A stretch of DNA of 6,474 nt from an uncultured bacterium (GCA_903867275.1 CAIPQY010000054.1:1-6474), one strand, 5' to 3'. Positions 1 to 6,474 are shown, counted from the first letter of the stretch. Program-made: numbers and translations. The notes: a model not told the origin generated them from the sequence alone.

Positions 1-1460
1 ACCAGTTGCGGCGAAAAGAAGGCGTACAGCTGGCCGCCCTCGACCATGGGGCTGGCAACCGCGTAGTGCGCCTGCATGTCGGCCAGGAACCATCCCAGAC
101 CGAGCGTGTCGCGCGCATCCACCACGCCCGAGTTCTCCTCGTCGGTGGAGAACGGAGCCGTGGCCGCCAGGCCGTAGTCACCGAACCGGGCGGGGTCGGA
201 CTTCAGCACCATGGTCAGCGTGCGCGTGGCGACGTCGAACATCCACGTCTTCGCGTTCTGCGGATGGCCACCCGGATCCTCCTGCAGCAGCAGGCGCGTG
301 CCACCCTGGATGGTGTTGTACACGCACAGGTTGTCCAGCATCTCCACGGCGGTCGTGCCATCAAGCATCGCCTCGATGGTGCCGCCGGCGGCCAGGTTGT
401 TCACGTCATCGAAGCGCAACCGGAAGAGACGGCTGGCATGCGCCTGCGCAGCGCCAGCCGAGGTCTTGCTCATCTGATCCGTGGTGGCGAAGTAAAAGTC
501 GGACGGGTGCATCGGATCCCACGCGCCATCCTCCGGACGGAGGAAGGTGGTGCCGGCGGCCGTGTTGTCGGCAGCCAGCGTGAAGCGAGCCGTGTACACC
601 GCCGGCGCGGCCGAGGCGAAGCAGTAAGCGCGGCTCTCGGTGGCCACGTTGGCACCGTTCAGCACCACCTGGATGCCGTTCACGGTGCCGTTCGTCAGAC
701 CGGCCTTCTCCACCGGGGTGCCGGTGCTCTGCTTGGTGCCCCGGTACAAGAACACGCGGTTGGAGCCGCCGTCGGAGGTGGCCATCATGACGGTCGCGTC
801 GCTCTCCATGGGACGCGCAACGCCGTTTTCCCAGGCGCCCTGTGCCACATTGAACGGGATCAGCTCGTAGCCGATGCCGGTCGCCATGTCCGTGGCCATC
901 ATGCGACCCGGGGTGCCCGACTCCTCGCCGCACATGAAGATGCGGTGATCGGTGCCGCGGCCGGTCGCGCTGTTGTAGTACGCGATGGTGTCGGCGATGT
1001 CGCCCGAGCAGAAGCGGGTGAACTTGTTCAGCGCGCCGCCGGTTCCGTTGGTGACGGTCTGCAAGCTGGTCATGGCCTCCGCGCCACTCAGCACCTCGAA
1101 GGTGGCCGGGTTCACCAGCCACTTGGAGATGCTCGAACCGCCCGACACGCTGCCCGACTGGAAGGGATGCTGGCCGCTGTTCATCGCTGAGGTGTGCTCG
1201 TGATCGATCGTGATGCGGACGTTGTCGCCTTCCATGAAGGAGCCGATGCCGTCCGGAATGCCCAGGAGCTGGAAGCCACCGATCGAATCACCCACGGTGA
1301 GGATCGAGACGATCTCGCGAACGGGGCTGCCATCGGCGGCAATGACGTACGGGGTGGCCGACGAAGACGGGCCAGTGCGGTAGGTGACCACGGTGGCCGC
1401 AGCGGTGGCTGCGACGACGGCAGTCACGGAAGCGCCAACGAACATGTTGAAGCGATGCAT
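1..1460 (-). CDS. Exported PhoX/DUF839-like protein (C-terminus cut by window start)
   Basis: The reading frame is open from ATG at 1460 to the window edge, giving 486 residues without a stop. The start is supported by AGGAGA at 1471-1476, ten bases upstream. Residues 7-26 are hydrophobic and Ala/Val-rich after an Arg at position 3, which looks like a signal peptide. Family-like motifs are GEESGTPGR at 178-186, LLQEDPG at 391-397, and DEENSGVVDA followed by GWFLADMQAHYA at 440-467. The QEDPG, DEEsSGIIDA and GWFLlDxQAHY pattern is what I recall from DUF839/PhoX-like proteins, which are beta-propeller proteins; true PhoX is a calcium/iron alkaline phosphatase. Family membership is inferred from these motifs, and phosphatase activity is not shown. 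Metal ligands could not be assigned confidently, and the C-terminal end, including any anchor or sorting signal, lies outside the window. The gene is separated from the HtrA-like gene upstream by 196 bp containing a probable terminator, so it is probably transcribed on its own. Confidence 0.75.
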   Translation of the reverse strand, partial: MHRFNMFVGASVTAVVAATAAATVVTYRTGPSSSATPYVIAADGSPVREIVSILTVGDSIGGFQLLGIPDGIGSFMEGDNVRITIDHEHTSAMNSGQHPFQSGSVSGGSSISKWLVNPATFEVLSGAEAMTSLQTVTNGTGGALNKFTRFCSGDIADTIAYYNSATGRGTDHRIFMCGEESGTPGRMMATDMATGIGYELIPFNVAQGAWENGVARPMESDATVMMATSDGGSNRVFLYRGTKQSTGTPVEKAGLTNGTVNGIQVVLNGANVATESRAYCFASAAPAVYTARFTLAADNTAAGTTFLRPEDGAWDPMHPSDFYFATTDQMSKTSAGAAQAHASRLFRLRFDDVNNLAAGGTIEAMLDGTTAVEMLDNLCVYNTIQGGTRLLLQEDPGGHPQNAKTWMFDVATRTLTMVLKSDPARFGDYGLAATAPFSTDEENSGVVDARDTLGLGWFLADMQAHYAVASPMVEGGQLYAFFSPQL

Positions 1461-1470
1461 GATCTGAGAT

Positions 1471-1476
1471 TCTCCT
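1471..1476 (-). promoter_or_regulatory. Ribosome binding site of the PhoX-like gene
   Basis: AGGAGA on the minus strand, ten bases before the ATG at 1460. It is the clearest Shine-Dalgarno sequence in the window and fixes the start of the PhoX-like gene. Confidence 0.75.
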
Positions 1477-1603
1477 GAAACCAAGTTGGATCTTTCGGGC
1501 ATTCGACGAACGAACGCACCGGCACGCGCCGGGACGATGGAACTATCCCGCGTCGGCACGCACCGATGGTTTCGATCCGCTTTGAACCCCCTGAAGTTTG
1601 CGC

Positions 1604-1616
1604 GAACGAGTCGTTC
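1604..1616. promoter_or_regulatory. 13-nt inverted repeat, possible operator
   Basis: GAACGA, one central G, then TCGTTC form a perfect 6+1+6 inverted repeat in the gap upstream of the PhoX-like gene. An overlapping wider pair, CCTGAA at 1590-1595 and TTCAGG at 1614-1619, frames it. Another GAACGA lies at 1508-1513. The symmetry and the non-coding position fit a protein binding site, but no known operator consensus was recognised, and it does not resemble the E. coli Pho box. It lies about 145 bp from the PhoX-like start codon. Confidence 0.3.
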
Positions 1617-1620
1617 AGGT

Positions 1621-1651
1621 TGCGTCCACACTCTGCAAAGAGCAGGACGCA
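1621..1651 (-). terminator. Bipartite stem-loop after the HtrA-like gene, probable terminator
   Basis: TGCGTCC at 1621-1627 pairs perfectly with GGACGCA at 1645-1651. Inside this, CTCT at 1631-1634 pairs with AGAG at 1639-1642 around a GCAA loop (plus-strand sense), with a small asymmetric internal loop of 3 and 2 bases between the stems. The structure begins five bases after the TGA of the HtrA-like gene, where a terminator or 3'-end stabilising hairpin is expected. There is no T-run after it on the minus strand, so it would not be a canonical intrinsic terminator. Confidence 0.5.
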
Positions 1652-1656
1652 TCACA

Positions 1657-2817
1657 TCACGGCCGATTCGCCGACGGCGGCCGCGCCTCGATCGCAAGCA
1701 TGGGCGTCAACTCCCTGCCGGCACGGAAGATGCGCGCCGGCACCTGCGTGCCCGCGAAGTAGTACAGCGACTGCTGGAAGTCCACCACGCTCCGGATCTT
1801 GTTGCCGTTGATCTCCATCACGAAATCCCCCACCTGCACGCCCGCGCGCGCGGCCGGACTTGGCGTGAACACATCCTCCACGTACAGCCCGTACGGCGGC
1901 TTCTCGATGGCGTTGAATCGCGCATCGTCGTGCAGCTTGGCCTTCAATTCGGGAAGGGCCAGCACCGAGAATCCAACGAACGGCGACGTGGTGGACCGCT
2001 TGCGCGTGATCGCCTCGCCCACCCCGATCGCAGTCTGGATCTGCATGCCGTAGGTGACATACGGCTCTGGCGCGGGCCGTGCATCGGCGTCCAATGAGGG
2101 CGGCGGCACGATCATGCCCATCACGAGGCCCTCGCGGTTCACCAATGCGCCACCCAGCGCGCCAGGGGACACCGCCATGCTCGCCTGGATCAGGCTTCCG
2201 GTCAGATCGGCCTGGTAACACGACACCTGGGGCAACGACATCACGATGCCGGGTGCAAACACCCGCGCTGCGCCGAAGGGATCACCCATCGCGTACAGGT
2301 CGTCCCCCACGCGCAGCTCGGCCACCGAACCGATCCTGGCAGGCACCAGATCCGCCAGCGACTGGCCCGGCGCGGGCTTCACGCGCAGCACGGCCAGATT
2401 GATGGTGGGTTCTGCGCCCAGCAGTTCCACGTCGAACCGCGATCCCACGCTCGACTCCACGTCGTAGCGATCGCTGAACGTCTGGCCGTCGAGCAGCAGC
2501 GGCGTGCGCGCGCACAGGATGGTGCCTGCGTCGTCCACCACGATGCCGCTGGCCACCGTCTCGCGCGCGTAGCCGGCGATGGGCGAATCGTCCGCCACGC
2601 GCCACCGACCCTCACGCGCAACACCCTCCGGCACCTTGATGTAGGTGGTCACCGACACGATCGAGGGATCCACGCGCTGCGCCAGGGCCCGACGCGCCAA
2701 CTCGGCCGGGCTTGGGGCCGAGGGCGCTGGCACCGCTGCCGCGCCATCCACCGGATCTCCCGCATGGGCAAGATGCATCAGGGCGCAGGCCAGGATCACG
2801 ATCGCGGTGTTTCGCAT
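1657..2817 (-). CDS. Exported HtrA-like trypsin/PDZ protein lacking the catalytic triad (pseudoprotease)
   Basis: The gene encodes 386 residues from the ATG at 2817. This start is chosen because it gives a clean signal peptide (MRNTAIVILACALMHLAHA, cleavage after AHA at 17-19); the longer frame to 2994 would bury the signal and overlap the divergent imelysin gene. A Pro/Ala-rich linker covers about 25-40, a trypsin-like fold about 45-270 and a PDZ domain about 308-375 (GLYVEDVFTPSPAARAG, then GDFVMEINGNKI). The fold is recognisable from ASGIVVDDAGTIL, NLAVLRV, VGDDLYAMGDPFG and SPGALGGALVN. By alignment to the HtrA motifs, His of TNxH becomes Thr105, Asp of TDLAVL becomes Asn140, and Ser of GNSGGPL becomes Leu221. 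Peptide hydrolysis is therefore not expected; a chaperone, scaffold or peptide-binding role is inferred. The frame is intact, so this is not an ordinary pseudogene. It is divergent from the imelysin operon, and a stem-loop follows the stop. Its ribosome binding site is weak. Confidence 0.9.
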   Translation of the reverse strand: MRNTAIVILACALMHLAHAGDPVDGAAAVPAPSAPSPAELARRALAQRVDPSIVSVTTYIKVPEGVAREGRWRVADDSPIAGYARETVASGIVVDDAGTILCARTPLLLDGQTFSDRYDVESSVGSRFDVELLGAEPTINLAVLRVKPAPGQSLADLVPARIGSVAELRVGDDLYAMGDPFGAARVFAPGIVMSLPQVSCYQADLTGSLIQASMAVSPGALGGALVNREGLVMGMIVPPPSLDADARPAPEPYVTYGMQIQTAIGVGEAITRKRSTTSPFVGFSVLALPELKAKLHDDARFNAIEKPPYGLYVEDVFTPSPAARAGVQVGDFVMEINGNKIRSVVDFQQSLYYFAGTQVPARIFRAGRELTPMLAIEARPPSANRP

Positions 2818-2941
2818 GATCTCGCAGAAGATGCGCCCCCACCGCCGGTGCATTGCAAAGCCCATGCAAGCAAGGCGCTCGGATTCCATGAAGGCTTGGA
2901 CATGGCGCCCATCCAGCGATGTGGCCCCTAAAGTGCCCGGC
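2818..2941. promoter_or_regulatory. Divergent intergenic region between HtrA-like and imelysin genes
   Basis: These 124 bases must hold the start signals of both the HtrA-like gene (leftward) and the imelysin operon (rightward), unless the imelysin gene starts at 2888. I could not identify a convincing -35/-10 pair. TTGGAC at 2896-2901 resembles a -35 box but has no matching TATAAT-like hexamer at normal spacing. No Fur-box-like AT-rich palindrome is visible, although imelysin clusters are often iron-regulated. Confidence 0.35.
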
Positions 2942-4054
2942 ATGTTCCCAGCGACACTGTGCATCGCATTCGCGATCCAGATCGGCACCGTCACGCCACA
3001 GCAGGTGGTGAACGGTTACGCGGCCGAAGCCGCGGCGGCGTATGAACGCTCGTGCGCATCCGCCTCCACCCTGCTGGCGGCGGTGCACGAACTCTGCCGC
3101 GTTCCAACACAGGAAAACCTGGCAGCAGCGCGAACGGCGTGGTGTCGAGCTCGCACGGACTATGGCATGACCGAGGTGTACCGCTACGGCGACGGACCCA
3201 TCGATGCGCGTCGCGGCGGTGTGGAGACGTTCTTGAACGCCTGGCCCGTGGACGAGGCCTACATCGAGCCCGAGCGTGCCGACGCTCGAACCGGCATCAT
3301 CGCCGATCGTGTCCACTATCCACTGCTGGCCCGCGCCGTGTTGCGCGAGCACAACCAGCGCGGCGGCGAGACGAACGTGTGCACGGGCTGGCACGCGATC
3401 GAGTTCATGCTGTGGGGACGCGACACCAGCGAGGCGGGTCCCGGGTGCCGCCCGGTCTCCGACTTCGTCGATGGCACGCCGAACGCAGACCGTCGCCGCG
3501 AGTTCCTGCTGGAGATCACGACGCTGCTGAGCGAAGACCTCGTCAAGGTCTCCGATGCATGGAAGCCGGGCGCCGACAACCATCGCTCGCGCTTCGTGGC
3601 CAATCAGCCTCGCGCGCTGCGATCCATGTTCATCGGGCCCGCCTTGCTGGCCAGCTACGAGATGGCGGGCGAGCGACTCACGGTGGCGCTGGAAACGCGC
3701 GATCAGGAGGAGGAGACGAGCTGTTTCAGCGACACCACGGACGCGGATTTCAAGGCCGACCTTGGTGGCATCGAACGCGTGCTTCGAGGCACCAACGGCC
3801 AGCCCGGCCTGATCGATCTCGTGCGAACCAGACATGCCGCACAGGCGGATGCGCTCGCCGCCGCGCTCGACAACGCCCTCGGCGCGGTGCAGGCCATGCC
3901 CCATCCATTCGATGCGGCCGTTCGAGCCGGCGACGAATCAACACTGCGCAAGGCCATGGTCGCGGCTCAGCAGGCACTCGAGCGACTCGGCACGCAGGTG
4001 TCCGCATCGGCGAAGGCGCTTGACATCGAACTGCCGACGGAGCCTCGCGGTTGA
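2942..4054 (+). CDS. Imelysin family (peptidase M75 type) periplasmic protein
   Basis: The 370-residue product carries the imelysin hallmark GWHAIEFMLWGRD at 149-161, which includes the HxxE motif (His151, Glu154) of the family. Other family-like segments are ARTAWCRARTDYGMTEVYRY at 63-82, the RPVSDFVD stretch at 170-177, and SCFSDTTDAD at 260-269. Imelysins are helical periplasmic or surface proteins linked to iron uptake (IrpA/EfeO relatives); the first member was described as an insulin-cleaving metallopeptidase, but most are thought to bind ligands rather than act as proteases. The length is near the family norm. The start is uncertain: the ATG at 2942 gives a short hydrophobic N-terminus without a basic residue, while the in-frame ATG at 2888 adds MKAWTWRPSSDVAPKVPG and a positive n-region. 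Neither has a strong ribosome binding site. The stop overlaps the start of the di-haem gene by one base, so the two are one operon and probably translationally coupled. Confidence 0.92.
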   Translation: MFPATLCIAFAIQIGTVTPQQVVNGYAAEAAAAYERSCASASTLLAAVHELCRVPTQENLAAARTAWCRARTDYGMTEVYRYGDGPIDARRGGVETFLNAWPVDEAYIEPERADARTGIIADRVHYPLLARAVLREHNQRGGETNVCTGWHAIEFMLWGRDTSEAGPGCRPVSDFVDGTPNADRRREFLLEITTLLSEDLVKVSDAWKPGADNHRSRFVANQPRALRSMFIGPALLASYEMAGERLTVALETRDQEEETSCFSDTTDADFKADLGGIERVLRGTNGQPGLIDLVRTRHAAQADALAAALDNALGAVQAMPHPFDAAVRAGDESTLRKAMVAAQQALERLGTQVSASAKALDIELPTEPRG

Positions 4055-5439
4055 TGCGTGTCAAACCCATCATGCCACTCGGCCTCGCGACCCTGCTGCT
4101 CGCCATCGGCGCGGGCGGCGTCGGCGATCCGCGCGAGGGCGCATCGGTACCCGCCGCGATGGCCCAGCTTGGAGGCCCCGTCACGGTGCAGGAAGGCGGG
4201 CCGGGCGCCTTCGGTCTTCCATTGCCGCGGCTCTCGGTCGACGATCGCAGGGCGTTCAGCGTGGGCAATGCGCTGTTCCGCGACAACTGGATCATCGCTC
4301 CGGCAAGCGCGGAAGGGCGCGACGGACTGGGCCCGCTCTTCAATGCCAATTCGTGCAGCGCCTGCCACCAGGACGATGGCCGCGGTCGTCCGCCGTTGGC
4401 GGCGGGAGAGGTCGGGCTTGGCATGGTGGTTTTCGTCAGTCCCCGCGATGCCGACGGCGCACCACATCCGGCGTACGGCAAGCAGTTCCAGGATCAGGCC
4501 ATCCCCGGCGTGGCGGCGGAAGTGTGCATCACGCTGCAGCCCGAAGTGGTTCGCGGCGCCTATGCCGACGGTCAGCCGTGGGAACTGATCCGCTGGCGAC
4601 CTTCATTCCAAGCGCCCGCCTACGGCCCATTGGGCGACGTGCGCACATCGGTGCGCATCGGGCCGCAGGTGATCGGCGGCGGTCTGCTCGAAGCCGTGAC
4701 CGACGAGTCGATGCTGCAGCGGGAGGATGCGGATGATCGCGATGGAGACGGCATCTCAGGTCGAGCGAGCCGCGTGTCAGGCAGCGGCCCTTCCAGGCTG
4801 GGTCGATTTGGCTGGAAGGCTTCACAGCCCACGCTGGAGGATCAGGTGCTCGCGGCGCTTCACGAGGACATCGGCATCACAAGCGGACGGCACTCGCGCG
4901 AATCACTCACTGACACGCAACGCACGGCCATCACGGCACCCTCCGGGGGCGAACCCGAGATCGACCAGCAGCGGATCTCGCGCTTGACCCACTATTGCCG
5001 GACACTGGCCGTGCCGGCGCAGCGCGACGCAGGCACCCCGATCGTGGAGCGCGGACGCGCGTTGTTCGCGCAGGCCGGGTGCACCGGCTGCCATGCACCC
5101 ACCCTCACCACTGGCCTCACCTCGCCGGTGCAGGCGCTGCGAGGCGTCACGTTCCATCCCTACACCGATCTGCTGCTGCACGACATGGGCGAGGGCCTGG
5201 CCGACGATCGACGCGATGGAGATGCATCGGGTCGCGAATGGCGCACACCACCGCTGTGGGGCATCGGTCTTGTGGAGACCGTGAACGGGCACACCCGATT
5301 CCTGCATGATGGCCGCGCACGCGGGCTTGACGAGGCGGTGCTGTGGCACGCGGGCGAGGCGCAGCGCGCACGGGATGCGTTCGTGAACATGTCATCGCCG
5401 GATCGCGCGGCGTTGCTGGCGTTCCTGCGCTCGCTGTGA
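4054..5439 (+). CDS. Di-haem oxidoreductase, DUF1111/DHOR family (c-type cytochrome)
   Basis: The 461-residue product has an N-terminal hydrophobic stretch (about 5-21, after Arg2 and Lys4) that should export it to the periplasm. Two c-type haem attachment motifs are present: CSACH at 101-105 and CTGCH at 343-347. Their wide separation and the flanking text (LGPLFNANSCSACH, GGGLLEAV at 208-215, RFGWKASQPTLEDQV at 251-265, FHPYTDLLLHDMG at 367-379, EWRTPPLWGIG at 395-405, FLHDGRARGLDEAV at 417-430) are typical of the DUF1111 di-haem family, which is annotated as putative peroxidase or thiol oxidoreductase. DDRDGDGISG at 227-236 resembles a calcium-binding loop and is common in this family. The physiological electron donor and acceptor are unknown. 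The start ATG shares its A with the imelysin stop (TGATG), and GGAG at 4039-4042 could serve as ribosome binding site; a TTG one codon earlier is the alternative start. Co-occurrence with imelysin is a known pattern and suggests a redox partner in iron handling. Confidence 0.94.
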   Translation: MRVKPIMPLGLATLLLAIGAGGVGDPREGASVPAAMAQLGGPVTVQEGGPGAFGLPLPRLSVDDRRAFSVGNALFRDNWIIAPASAEGRDGLGPLFNANSCSACHQDDGRGRPPLAAGEVGLGMVVFVSPRDADGAPHPAYGKQFQDQAIPGVAAEVCITLQPEVVRGAYADGQPWELIRWRPSFQAPAYGPLGDVRTSVRIGPQVIGGGLLEAVTDESMLQREDADDRDGDGISGRASRVSGSGPSRLGRFGWKASQPTLEDQVLAALHEDIGITSGRHSRESLTDTQRTAITAPSGGEPEIDQQRISRLTHYCRTLAVPAQRDAGTPIVERGRALFAQAGCTGCHAPTLTTGLTSPVQALRGVTFHPYTDLLLHDMGEGLADDRRDGDASGREWRTPPLWGIGLVETVNGHTRFLHDGRARGLDEAVLWHAGEAQRARDAFVNMSSPDRAALLAFLRSL

Positions 5440-5577
5440 TCAGCTGCAGGCGGCGCTCGATCTCATCCTCACGGATCGCGCGCGGCGGACCCGCGCCTGT
5501 CGAGGATCCTCGAACGCATCTGGCAGGCTCGGGGTGCATACCCTTCACGCTCCGCCGGGCGATCCCGCACAACCGCC
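5440..5577. other. Intergenic gap with GC hairpin and palindrome
   Basis: No convincing gene lies in these 138 bases. GCGCGG at 5480-5485 pairs with CCGCGC at 5491-5496 around a five-base loop, about 40 bases after the di-haem stop. It has no T-run, so it is only a weak terminator candidate. Immediately beyond it, TCGAGGATCCTCGA at 5500-5513 is a perfect 14-nt palindrome that could be an operator for the downstream DUF2256/DoxX-like pair or a chance occurrence. No clear promoter or ribosome binding site was seen before the ATG at 5578. Confidence 0.35.
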
Positions 5578-5775
<198 letters not shown>

Positions 5776-5796
5776 CACGAAGAGGCATCAACCACC

Positions 5797-6177
5797 ATGC
5801 GACACCTGCAAGCACTCAGCGCCCTGCTCCTGTCGGTTCCCCTGATCGGTTCCGCGGCCAACCATGTCTTCAAGTGGTTCAAGCCGCCGATGAGTGACGG
5901 CTCGCGTGGTGCTCAGATGTGGGAACTGATCCGTGACGGCGGCCTGATGGACTGGCTTGCGGTCGGGCACCTGATGCTCGGCATCCTGCTGCTCGTGCCG
6001 CGCACACGGTTCGCGGCGGGCGTGATGCAACTGCCGATCACGATCGGAATCGTCGCGTTCAACGCGACGATGTTCCCGCGGGGCGTGGCCCTTGCGATCG
6101 GAATGCTCGTGGTGAATCTCTGCGTGGTGCTGCAGCCACGGGACCTTCGCCGCCTGCTGGCGCCCTCGGCGAACTGA
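5797..6177 (+). CDS. DoxX-like small integral membrane protein
   Basis: The 126-residue product has four predicted membrane segments at about 5-22, 52-68, 73-92 and 97-113. The connecting region holds NHVFKWFKPP (22-31), and a cluster LMLGILLLVPRTRFAAGVMQ spans helices two and three. The size, the four-helix layout and the LxxGxLLLxxRxxxxA pattern match DoxX-like proteins, a loosely defined group of small membrane proteins with varied roles including redox-linked ones. The exact function here is unknown, and assignment rests on topology and general pattern. GAAGAGG at 5779-5785 lies 11 bases before the ATG and supports this start. It follows the DUF2256 gene by 21 bases and probably shares its transcript. 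The stop is only 19 bases from the stop of the convergent DoxX-like gene. Confidence 0.8.
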   Translation: MRHLQALSALLLSVPLIGSAANHVFKWFKPPMSDGSRGAQMWELIRDGGLMDWLAVGHLMLGILLLVPRTRFAAGVMQLPITIGIVAFNATMFPRGVALAIGMLVVNLCVVLQPRDLRRLLAPSAN

Positions 6178-6196
6178 CCGCCGCGGCGAGAGGCCG

Positions 6197-6474
6197 CTAC
6201 AGGCTGGAAATCACGCAGATCGCGCCGCTCATGGCCAGCATCAGCGCTGCCGGCACATACTTCGACACGGCATCGCCCACCTTCAGGTGCATGGCGACCG
6301 CGCCCAACATGAGCACCACAACCACTGCCGCCGCAGGCAGCACGACGGGCCGATACCCGAGTCCCACCAGCAGCAGCACGCCGCAGATGATCTTCAGGCC
6401 ACCCACGATGTAGAACATCGGTGCCGGCAGCCCATAGGTGGCGAACTCTTCCTTCAGGTTCTTCGCCGCGCCAC
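6197..6474 (-). CDS. Second DoxX-like membrane protein (N-terminus cut by window end)
   Basis: The minus-strand frame stays open from the TAG at 6197-6199 to the window end, giving 91 visible residues. The ATG at 6418 is internal: 18 further in-frame codons upstream read GAAKNLKEEFATYGLPAP, which continues the DoxX-like pattern of a soluble turn ending in GLP before a helix. Three membrane segments follow: FYIVGGLKIICGVLLLVGLG, VVLPAAAVVVVLMLGAVAMHL, and YVPAALMLAMSGAICVIS near the C-terminus. With a usual length near 120-130 residues, about 30-40 residues including the first helix should lie beyond the window. The text KIICGVLLLVGL and LMLGAVAMHLKVGD is characteristic of DoxX-like proteins. 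It is convergent with the other DoxX-like gene, and the two are too different in sequence to look like a recent duplication. Confidence 0.83.
   Translation of the reverse strand, partial: GAAKNLKEEFATYGLPAPMFYIVGGLKIICGVLLLVGLGYRPVVLPAAAVVVVLMLGAVAMHLKVGDAVSKYVPAALMLAMSGAICVISSL

Noticed and set aside
6..1190. A 394-codon plus-strand open frame opposite the PhoX-like gene
   Set aside because: Its translation is Arg/Gly/His/Val-rich with no recognisable domain, and the minus strand here encodes a coherent exported protein with a good ribosome binding site. It is a shadow produced by high G+C codon bias.
2645..2941. N-terminal extension of the imelysin frame back to 2645
   Set aside because: The extension overlaps the signal peptide and N-terminal coding region of the divergent HtrA-like gene and has Arg-rich sequence without family resemblance; starts at 2942 or 2888 are more sensible.
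2818..2941. Fur box for the imelysin operon
   Set aside because: Iron regulation was expected, but no AT-rich GATAATGAT-type repeats occur in this GC-rich gap.
2818..2994. N-terminal extension of the HtrA-like frame to 2994
   Set aside because: It would place 59 unrelated residues before a textbook signal peptide and overlap the imelysin start.
2612..3904. A 430-codon minus-strand open frame opposite the imelysin gene
   Set aside because: It covers the imelysin coding region in antisense, overlaps the HtrA-like start region, and lacks any domain; the opposite strand has clear imelysin motifs.

Overview
The window is G+C-rich DNA from a bacterium with a periplasm. Signs of an envelope with periplasmic or exported proteins include di-haem cytochrome, imelysin and HtrA-like PDZ products. 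The degenerate trypsin/PDZ protein together with a PhoX-like (DUF839) exported protein suggests Planctomycetota (Phycisphaerae-like) or a similar environmental lineage. That placement is inference only, since no marker gene is present. All of the DNA looks like ordinary chromosome: I see no mobile element, CRISPR array, tRNA or rRNA.

Layout. (1) Positions 1-1460, minus strand: the N-terminal 486 residues of an exported PhoX/DUF839-like protein, cut by the window start. (2) 1461-1656: a non-coding gap holding a bipartite stem-loop directly after the next gene's stop (probable terminator) and a 13-nt inverted repeat (possible operator). (3) 1657-2817, minus: an exported trypsin-fold plus PDZ protein of the HtrA type in which all three catalytic residues appear to be replaced, so it is a probable pseudoprotease. 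(4) 2818-2941: a short divergent promoter region. (5) 2942-4054 and 4054-5439, plus: an imelysin (M75) protein and a di-haem oxidoreductase (DUF1111), joined by a one-base TGATG stop/start overlap. (6) 5440-5577: a non-coding gap with a GC hairpin and a perfect palindrome. (7) 5578-5775 and 5797-6177, plus: a DUF2256 zinc-finger-type small protein and a four-helix DoxX-like membrane protein, 21 nt apart. (8) 6197-6474, minus: the C-terminal part of a second DoxX-like membrane protein, convergent with the first and cut by the window end.

How the genes relate. The imelysin/di-haem pair is a known association, usually connected with periplasmic iron uptake or handling. Here it is a minimal version: neither the second imelysin nor the DUF1513 protein seen in some proteobacterial clusters follows it. 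The inactive HtrA-like protein shares the divergent promoter region with this pair, so a periplasmic chaperone or scaffold role alongside it is conceivable but unproven. The most notable observation is the loss of the whole catalytic triad from an otherwise intact trypsin/PDZ protein.
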